A stretch of DNA of 64,000 nucleotides from Porpolomopsis calyptriformis (taxonomy: Eukaryota; Basidiomycota; Agaricomycetes; Agaricales; Hygrophoraceae): contig OX621173.1 in NCBI GenBank assembly GCA_951640195.1, forward strand, positions 165,780 to 229,779, read 5' to 3'. The notes under the pieces were generated by a model. It was not told the origin of the DNA. It did not search any database and saw only the letters and a program-made list of their open reading frames with translations. Shown piece by piece: positions 55,979 through 64,000 of the stretch (positions are counted from its first letter, which is position 1; the number at the start of each line of letters is the position of its first letter). Made by a program: the position numbers and the translations under genes.

Positions 55979-56262
55979 TGTCAAGAAATTGTTCCCTCTT
56001 ACTCCCAATCATGTGTTGCTCAGCATAGTCATATGATTACAAACTGTAAATACCTTAGTTCTGTAATGACGTGAATAAACTTCTGACAGTTTGCAGAACT
56101 CCCTTCCCAACAGTCCTAACTGAATGTTCTGGACCCTTGGTAAACCCCTAGCCAACCCCTACCCTTCCCAAGATGTCCAATGTCATGATCCCAAACTGAT
56201 TTGGTATCAAACTTAACCAAAGATTATGCATTCAGCAAGTAGCATCCATAGCTTAAATATCC

Positions 56263-56340
56263 TTTATCTTATCTTATCTTATCTTATCTTAGGTAAGATA
56301 TCACTGTCCCTCACATATTATCTTATCTCAGATAAGATAA
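56263..56340 (+). repeat. CTTAT simple repeat and palindromic AAGATAT/GATAAGATA copies
   Basis: Five perfect CTTAT pentamers at about 56267-56292, then inverted GATAAGATA units nearby, giving potential hairpins in the left LTR region. Confidence 0.6.
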
Positions 56341-57201
56341 CACTACTATCTTTACATATGCTATCTTATCATGGACAATAGCATTCTTCCCCATTATTCT
56401 CTGAGTTAGAATGACTCATATCCCATTTCTCTATTGTTCTATTATCACTCCATTGTTCTCTGAGTCACTATGACTCATATTAATCTCCTCTATTGTTCTC
56501 CTCATTGTCTGACTCATAGTGAGTCACAATTCAAACTCCTCATTGTTCTTTTATCCATTGTTCTTATTTCCCATTGTTCTCATTGCCCATTGTTCTCAAA
56601 CATATATAAAGGGCCCCCTTTTGACCAGTGAGGAGTTCAGTTCACTTTTACCCCACTTTATCCCCCCTCCCCCCCCCCTTTCCCTTGAACTCACCACCTA
56701 GTACTCAGTACCTAGTGCTACCCCTTATTGATACTACTTGTCTGTAGTCAATAAATCCAATCTAGTCTAGTCTCTTAAGCTATATCTTGTGTGATTTCGC
56801 CTAAACTCTCTTAAGTGAAGAATTAACTTAGGGATCACCCCTTGACGTATTTCTGTAAGTTGAAGATAGCTACTGAGGACTATCTTATCTTACCTCAGCC
56901 CCTACTTATTCATCACATTCTCAAAGTCTTAGTCCTTATTGGAGAGACCTCACTGTGATACGTATTCTTCTAAGTTAGCTGTTGACTTAATTCTTGCTCT
57001 CTCAGTCAATACTATCCAATAGGTTTGGATAGCCTGTTCATCTGTACATCCTAGCCAAGGATTACTCAAGCCCTATCAAAGGAGGAAGTGATCATTACCC
57101 AATCAATTCACATCTCCCCCAAATAACTAGGACTTACTTGATTGACATATAACTCTAGTAGTTCTAGAAGTGAAGTATTTATATTTCACCTGATACCAAC
57201 T

Positions 57202-60200
57202 ATGAACAATTCCTCATGGAAGTAGCCTCCCACATAACAGAGGCAAACAAAAAGTTCTCCTCACTTGAATCCAACATTGCCCTCCTAAATCAGGGAATGA
57301 CCTAACCCCAAAATCTCAGTATTGCCCAGAACCTTGCTAATATATCCTAGGCCCTTCAAGACCTACAAAACCAATTAGCTTCCCCAAATACCAGCCTCCC
57401 TCTGACTCTCCCTCCAAACCTGCCGACTCTCCCTCTAAACCCTCCAACCATCCCTCCCCCAACCCATATCAAATCAGCAACCCCAGAATACTATAACGGA
57501 TCCTGTCTATCAGCCAAAACCTTTTTCTACCAAGTCACCCTATAACACTGAATGAATTAGCTATGACAATGCCCTTCTGTTATGATTCGGTAGTTGAAGG
57601 CTTTACTTCTCGCGTTGGTGGGGCTGATAAGGAAATGGAATTCAACTAAAGAGTGGGGGAGCTAACTAGGAATTGAACTTAATCTACTAACTAGAGGTCA
57701 GGCTTTATATACTAACTACCTGAGTTACCATGAGTCAGTCGTATGGATGATTACAAAGTGGAATCCGGAATGTGACTAGTGAAGGGTCATGAAAAGAATA
57801 GTGGAAACGGAATGTAACTTGTGAAGAGTTGGAAAGGAAATACATGTGATCAGTCTCTATATATAAAATGGTAAAGCGGAAGGGTAAACGGAAGTGAGAC
57901 TAATCAAGTATGACTAAAAGAAAAATGAAAAAAGTATCTGTGACACCTTCACATCAAACATGCCCTCAACTTTATGACAAAAGGCCCAGCCCAAATCTAG
58001 GCCCAAAACAAGTTTGATGCTTATAAAGTAGGAAGGATCCCTTTCCTCCACTAGGCTAACTTCCATGACAAATTCCTATGCTAATTCGATAACCCCAACC
58101 CCTAATAAACAGCAATTGAAGCCCTAGAAAAGATCAAACAAACTGGTAGAACTGCTGAAGAGTACAATGCAGAGTTTCAAGCCCTTGTCGACCCAAGTGG
58201 AATCAATAACATTGCTGCCATAGAATACTATAGAAAGGGACTCAGCACCACCCTTTGTGATTGTATTTTCAATGTAATACCCCTACCCACCACCCTAGAA
58301 GGCTGGAAATCCCAAGCCAAAACCCTCAACTGCTAATGGCAGGAATCTCATACCTACACTCACAGTCTAGGAAGACCCATGGGAGTCAACCGAAACACTC
58401 TTCTGACTCTCCCTGATGCCAAAATCAGCCCTACTACCCCTAACGCACCTATCCCAATGGACATTGACTACACCTGACACCTTACCCCAAAGTTTGCAGG
58501 CAAATGCTTCAGTTGTAGAGGGGAGGGCTACTGTGTATCCAACTACCCTTATGCGCAAAAAATGATAAAGCTAATTGAAGCCGGGAGAGGTAATGAATGG
58601 TTAGGATCACTAGATTTTCAATAGGGACATCAATACCTACTGCCTGCTTGTCCTATAACAGATTCATAGTCCTTGAAATAGAGAAGACTAATGCTGAAGA
58701 TGAGGCAGAGAAAGAAAAGACTGAAAATGGAAGAAAGATACTCACCACCCCCCCTAACAAATGGACTAATGAAGAAGAACCCCCACACAGGCCAGAGGAT
58801 AGTTATGTCATATGCAGGACACTTGACCAGAAGCTAGAGACCTCTATCCATATCTGTCTAACCATCCCTGAAACACTACGATCGACATCATAGAAAGCCC
58901 TAGTTGACTGTGGTGCTACTGACTCCTTTATCAACTGACAATACACCTAAGAGAACAAAATCCCAATTACCCACCTTAACAGACTCATACCAGTGTTCAA
59001 TGTAGATGGTACTAAGAATGCTGCCAGTGCCATCATAGGAAAGTCAATGGTGATTATAGAATATGAAGGATATAGAGAATGCCTTGAGCTCCTGGTAACA
59101 AACCTAGGGAAGACAAACATTATCCTCAGACACCCATGGCTTCAGAAACACAACACCTCAATCAACTGGAGAACAGGTGAAGTAGACTTCTCACAATGCC
59201 CCCCCGAATGTTGTACACAACCTACCCTAGAACCAAATCTATTCGCGATAAACTTTATCTCTTTGTCCAACCCTAATAAGAATGCAACCATCCCCAATGA
59301 ACTCCTTCCCTGGTCCTTAGTCTTTAAGAAAGCACACTTCGATGAACTCCTGCTGGAACGTATCTGGGACCATGCTATAAAACTCAAGCCTGGAGCAAAA
59401 CCAGTCACAAAATGAGCCTACCCCTTAAGCTAAACGGAAATGAAAGAACTCAATGAGTTCCTTGATGAAAACCTCAAAACAGGCCACTTACACTCCTCTA
59501 AGTCAGAATGGGCATCCCCCTTTTTCTTTGTAGATAAAGCCGACTCCTCCCACCACCCTGTCTAGAACTACCACACCCTAAATGCCCTAATGATCCTAAA
59601 TCAATACCCACTCCCACTTATCTCTAATATAATTGAAGGCCTACAAGGTGCACAGTTCTTCACCAAGATGGATATCTGATGGGGATTTAACAACATGCAG
59701 ATAAAACCACCCAACTGCTATAAAGCCACATTTATCACCCCCCAAGGACTCTTTGAACCAACAGTCATATTCTTCAGACTGATCAACTCCCCGGCGACCT
59801 TCCAAACAATGATGAATATAATCCTCAAACCCCTGATTGATAAAGGAGTTGCCTGAGTCTACATGAACAATATACTCATCTACACCCACACCTGTGAAGA
59901 GAACATCCTAGCCATGCAAGAGGCATTACAGATCTTCTAGGAACACAAGCTATACCTCAAGGCAGAGAAGTGCAACTTCTTCAAAGAAGAAATAGCCTAC
60001 CTTGGCATAGTTATCTCAAAATCAGGAGTCTGCATAGACCCAGCAAAAGTCTCAGCCATCCTAGACTGGCCTATACCAATGTCAAAAAACCAAGTCCAAT
60101 ACTTCCTTGGCATCTGCAACTTCTACCAAAAATTCATTAAAGAATTTGCCAAGATAGCCCACCTAACTCCATGACCTCACAAAAAAGTGTAACACATGGA

Positions 60201-62220
60201 CATAGAACCTGAGAGCTGACAATGCCTTCCGATCCCTGAAACAATCACTAACAACTGCTTCAGTCCTATGATTCCCCTCAGACTCTGGCTTATACCAAGT
60301 TGAAGCTGATGCCTCAGACTTCGCAACAGGGGCAGTACTCTCATAACTCCACAACAACATATAGCACCCTGTTGTCTACTACTCCAAAAGTCTTAACCAA
60401 GTAGAATAAAACTATAAGATCCATGATAAGGAATTACTAGCTATCATTCAAGCCCTCACAGAATAGCACCACCTACTTGCTGGGATGCACCATGAATTTG
60501 ACATCTAGACTAACCACTGTAACCTTGAATACTTTATATCAGCCTAGTGGCTAAACTGTCAACAAGCACAATGGTCACTATTCCTCACCAACTTCAACTT
60601 CACCCTAACACACAAACTAGGAAAAACTATAACAGTTACTGACCCCCTCTCAAGATGTGAGGATCACAGTAAGGGGGTAACCTCAGATAATGCTAACATC
60701 ACAATCCTAAAACCTGAGAATATCTGCTGAGCAGAAGTCCAGACCTACTCCGATAGTGATGAAATACTCAAGCAAATCAGAGACCTAAAAGACCTCCATG
60801 ATGACAAGATGAAATCACTGCTCTCCGAAGCTCAAAATGCTAGTGGGAATGACAAGGAGGGAAACAAGTGGGAGGAATCTGACAACCTAATCCTACAGAA
60901 TGGACTGGTCATTGTCCTGAACCACAAAAACACCCTCAAACAGATCCTAAGACTAAACCACAACCACCCCACCGCAGGACACCCAGGTAATGCATGAACA
61001 CAAGAACTCATATCAGGAGACTACTGGTGGCTCTCAATATCTCGAACGATCACCCAATATGTAGAACAATGCAACAAGTGTCAATGATCAAAACCTTCCC
61101 ACAGAAACCCCTAGGCCTGCTACACCCCAATGAGATACCCTTGACCCCCTGGACCACCATATTAGTCAACTTCATTACAGGACTTCCCAAGTGCCAGGGA
61201 TTCAACTCACTGATGGTGGTAGTCAACTGCTTCACAAAAGGTAACTGCTTTATCCCAACCACAAAAACAATAACTGCTGAAGAAACTGCCCAACTCTTCT
61301 ACAACCATGTATGGAAAAGATGGGGCTTCCCAACAAAGATCATTAGTAACCAAGGGACTCAATTCACTGCTGACTTCATGCGAGAGCTATGTCAACTACT
61401 CAAGATCACTCAAGGCCTATCCTCAGCATACTACCCACAAACTAATGGTTAGATGGAGCGAATAAACCAAGAGGTAGAGCAATACCTTTGCTTGTTTATC
61501 AACTACTGCCAAAATGATTAGGTCAGCTAGATCCAAATGGCAGAATTTGCATACAACAACAAGGTATCATCATCAACCACCTACTCCCCATTCTTCTTAA
61601 ACCACAGTAGAAACCCCCAATGAGGAACTGAGATACGCTGAGAATCAACAAACATTGATGTCAAACACTTTGTAGATTGCCTCAATCAAGTCAAGAAGGA
61701 CACTGAATGCTCCCTCAAGAAAGCCTCTGCTGATACCAAGAAGTACTATGACTGTAAACACCAAGAGGAATGCTTTGAAGTCAGAAACTAAGTCCTGATT
61801 AACCTATGTTGATACTTCAATAACTGCCTAAGCCAAAAACTCGACTATTGCTGTATGGGACCTTACTAAGTCATGAAGGTCCTCTCTGATATTGCCTACT
61901 GTGTATCACTGCTAACTGACCTAAGTTATATCCACCCAGTCTTCCACATCTCAAAACTATATTGCTACAAACCCAACACCTTTAACCACCCAAGACCTAA
62001 AGTATCCTTATGAATCTGAGGAGACATCAATTAGATAGCTAAAAAGATCCTCGATTTAAAGAGTATGGATGAAGGACTAGAGTATCGCATCCAGTGGAGG
62101 GAGCACCTGAAACCCATCTGGGAAAAGAAAACCTGCATGCAAGAGAGTTTCCTACAACTTGTTACAGATTTCCATTGAAACAACCTAACTGCCCCCCACT
62201 CTACCGTGAGACCCAAGGGA
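57202..62220 (+). pseudogene. Ty3 gag-pol remnant with altered catalytic residues
   Basis: Gag is seen from about 57202 and again after a nested LTR (ALEKIKQTGRTAEEYNAEFQ; zinc knuckle CFSCRGEGYC with Tyr where His is expected). Then a protease region (ALVDCGATDSFIN), RT (59460-60170), RNase H (VEADASDFATGAVLS), integrase (60960-61660) and a chromodomain (KILDLKSM, LEYRIQWREH). The RT box reads YMNNIL where YxDD is required, and two integrase Asp positions are Asn (VVVNCFTKG, IISNQGTQF). Dozens of TAG/TAA/TGA stops occur. All are G-to-A or C-to-T type changes. The element is dead. Confidence 0.9.
57578..57945. mobile_element. Solo LTR nested in gag, CCTTC target duplication
   Basis: 368 bp starting TGTTATGATTCGG and ending ATCTGTGACA, flanked by CCTTC at 57573-57577 and 57946-57950. 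It contains CTATATATAAAATGG near 57858. The gag reading resumes immediately on its right. The sequence differs from both Ty3 LTRs here, so it is from a third family. Confidence 0.85.
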
Positions 62221-62277
62221 AAAGAAAGAATTCCCTCAAGGCCTCATTCAGAGGATGAGGCCTAAAAAGGGGGGTAA

Positions 62278-62387
62278 TATTAAGAAATCATTCCCTCTTA
62301 CTCCCAATCATGTGTTGCTCAGCATAGTTATATGATTACAAACTGTAAATACCTTAGTTCTGCAATGACATGAATAGACTTCTAACA
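62278..62387 (+). repeat. Right LTR sequence of the second Ty3 element (possibly truncated)
   Basis: Matches 55979-56088 over 110 bp with transitions at both ends (TGTCA became TATTA, CTGACA became CTAACA). Past 62387 the two sides no longer match. Confidence 0.75.
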
Positions 62388-62571
62388 CTAACTATATGCA
62401 TTTAGATAGTGATGCAAAACCTACTCATACACTCAAGCCTGTAGTTTGTGCCCACTGTAGATACTGAAAAGTGAGATGTAACTTTAATTTTAAAGTTGAC
62501 ACATGTCATGCTTGCATCTCAAGCAGCTATTCAATGGAATGTATACCAGTTCAATCTTCAACCCAACTACT

Positions 62572-62833
62572 GTTGGAATATTAGAACCTATAGTGATAAT
62601 GCCTCATCAATTGCATAATAAGTACATATATGATTTGTAAGCATAGTCTGTACTACTAGTATAAATAGCTTATAGTACACATAGACTATGAGCTATCACA
62701 CAAATACTCTGTATATCATAGAGTAGTTCTCTATTGGAATTGCAGATAGTTATACTAGATTAACTCCCTTATTAATAAGAAGTCTCACCAGCTTGACTTC
62801 CTATCTCTATCATGGTACCCTGCAATACTAACA
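62572..62833. repeat. LTR-like sequence, 262 bp
   Basis: Begins TGTTGGAATATT and ends AATACTAACA (near-inverted TG..CA ends). On its right, read on the minus strand, is a purine-rich tract (TTTGAGGGGGAAG) as expected just before a 3' LTR, and further CTACAGCTTGAGG like the tract of the element at 42.8 kb, which suggests a minus-strand Copia-type element running off the window. A TATAAATAG on the plus strand at 62661 speaks for the other orientation, so strand is left open. No target duplication flanks it. Confidence 0.5.
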
Positions 62834-64000
62834 GAGAACTTCCCCCTCAAATTCTCACAACCACACACCTCAAGCTGTAGTTACAATGTCCCTCCTAATA
62901 GGTGGAATAATACTAGGAAGCCTGTGTCAAGCCATAGTCAAAGTTTAACATGTAATAAGGTACTATCAGAATTGCACTAGGAATATGCACTTCAAATGAC
63001 AGCTGTTATAGTTATAATTCTTCATATCTCTTTTCCTTATCACCATGCAATCCCCTATCCTATTATAGGATTCTCCATAGTCTTTCTTTAGGATTCCCCA
63101 CAGCCTTGTCCCAAGATTATATCCATATATGGACACACTTCATTTCCATTCATGTTTTATCCCCTTATGATTCATTATCAATCACAATAACTCATCCTTA
63201 TCTGTGACTCATGTTATGGAACACTAACTTGCACTAATAAGTAGTTAGTATATAAAGGGTACCTTCTATATGTATCAGACCTTAAGTCTGATTCCTTATT
63301 AGCTACCTAATAATAAGGACTTGGAATAATACCTTTTCTCTAGGGACAGGACATTTGAAGTAAAACATGTTCCAAACAACTGATTTATAATAAGAATCAG
63401 ACTTCCTTCTGGTTCTCTCCTACTTACTTATCCAAACCCCACTTCATCACTGTAATTATCAATATCACTCTTCTTTCCCCTACCTGTTTCCATCCTAGCT
63501 TCATTAGACAACTCTAACACTGAATATGAGGACCTTTTCTCAAGATTGACCTTTTCAACTACTGTCTGAGAACAAGAACCTTTATTTACTACTAAAATCA
63601 AAGAAACCCTAACTGCCCCTTCCACTCCTCTCCTGGGACCAAGAACTCAATCAAGAATAAGAGGAATCCCACCTTCAGCTTTAGCATGAACTGTTTATCA
63701 AAGAGCAGCCACCCCACCAGGATGATACAGTTCTCTCTACTCCCAGCTGTCCATAGCAACTCCCACAACACTACCAGATCCTACTCCTTTACCCTTAATA
63801 TCAACCAATATATCAGGAATGTCTACTAACCCTCCTGTGTCAGAAACTAAGTTGCACTATCTGAGCATACCCAAATGGCACACTATCTGATTATGCCATA
63901 TACCACTTGCGCTATCTGACCATACCCAAATGGTGCACTTTCATTCTCAGCCATTAACTAGAATAACAATAACTCAAGATCCAGTAGTCAGATTCTTTCC
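62834..64000. other. Right edge, probable interior of a truncated retroelement
   Basis: AT- and C-rich, with TATATAAAGG at 63250 and a gag-like, stop-ridden plus-strand reading from about 63480 (SNTEYEDLFSRLTFS, LLGPRTQSRIRGIPP). No intact gene. It may hold another LTR (around 63000-63420) plus the start of a gag. Confidence 0.35.

Larger units (their letters stand above)
55979..62387 (+). mobile_element. Second Ty3/Gypsy element, heavily mutated
   Basis: Left LTR sequence starts at 55979 (TGTCAAGAAATTG) and the matching right sequence at 62278 (TATTAAGAAATCA) just after the purine tract AAAAAGGGGGGTAA. The shared part is 110 bp (55979-56088 and 62278-62387). On the left a TATATAAAG box at 56603, an AATAAA at 56750 and gag near 57202 suggest the true LTR runs to about 57 kb and that the right copy is truncated; alternatively the LTR is only 110 bp, whose ends TGTCA/TGACA are inverted copies. 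Confidence 0.82.

Noticed and set aside
1..64000. tRNA or rRNA genes
   Set aside because: I scanned by eye for A/B-box pairs and rRNA cores and found none convincing; a covariance search would be needed to exclude a tRNA.

Overview
This is a nuclear segment of a filamentous basidiomycete, most likely an Agaricomycete. Genes are split by many 48-70 nt introns with GT..AG ends. The recognisable proteins (F-box, JmjC, sirtuin, BTB/CAP-Gly, dynactin p27, PINX1/Gno1) are eukaryotic, and the repeats are Ty3, Copia, Helitron, Tc1/mariner and CACTA-like (Plavaka-type) elements. All exon joins below were made by hand from splice signals and reading-frame phase; no transcript was available.

Layout. 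0.6-3.0 kb: two F-box-like genes, tail to tail, form an inverted duplication around a Copia RNase H scrap. 3-11 kb: three members of an unrecognised protein family (4.9-6.0, 8.8-9.3 and 10.0-10.9 kb). The middle one is the N-terminal part of a 760-residue JmjC protein. 11.4-14.0 kb: a SIR2-family deacetylase and a BAH/PHD-like reader in tandem on the minus strand. 14.1-19.5 kb: a large orphan protein divergent from the reader. JmjC, sirtuin and BAH/PHD side by side look like a chromatin-modification neighbourhood and are the best candidate here for an undescribed system. 15.6-27.9 kb: a 6124-bp direct tandem duplication of the 3' two thirds of the orphan gene plus a downstream array of 141-150 bp repeats. 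27.9-35.1 kb: a 5'-truncated Ty3 element with an antisense gene, a Plavaka-like transposase scrap and a broken agaricomycete family gene.

36.0-42.1 kb is a conserved housekeeping island: BTB/CAP-Gly protein, dynactin subunit p27 (divergent partner) and a Gno1/PINX1 G-patch protein. An LTR element with a 5-bp target duplication sits 12 bp upstream of the Gno1 start, in the same orientation, and its 3' LTR carries a nested mariner-like MITE.

46.8-64.0 kb is almost entirely decayed repeats: a Tc1/mariner copy, one orphan gene (48.3-49.2 kb), a Helitron, a second Ty3 element with substituted catalytic residues and a nested solo LTR, and a further LTR near the end. Nearly all nonsense changes I could judge by family context (Ty3, orphan gene copies, broken genes) are C-to-T, mostly at CpG, as expected from methylated-cytosine decay or a RIP-like process.
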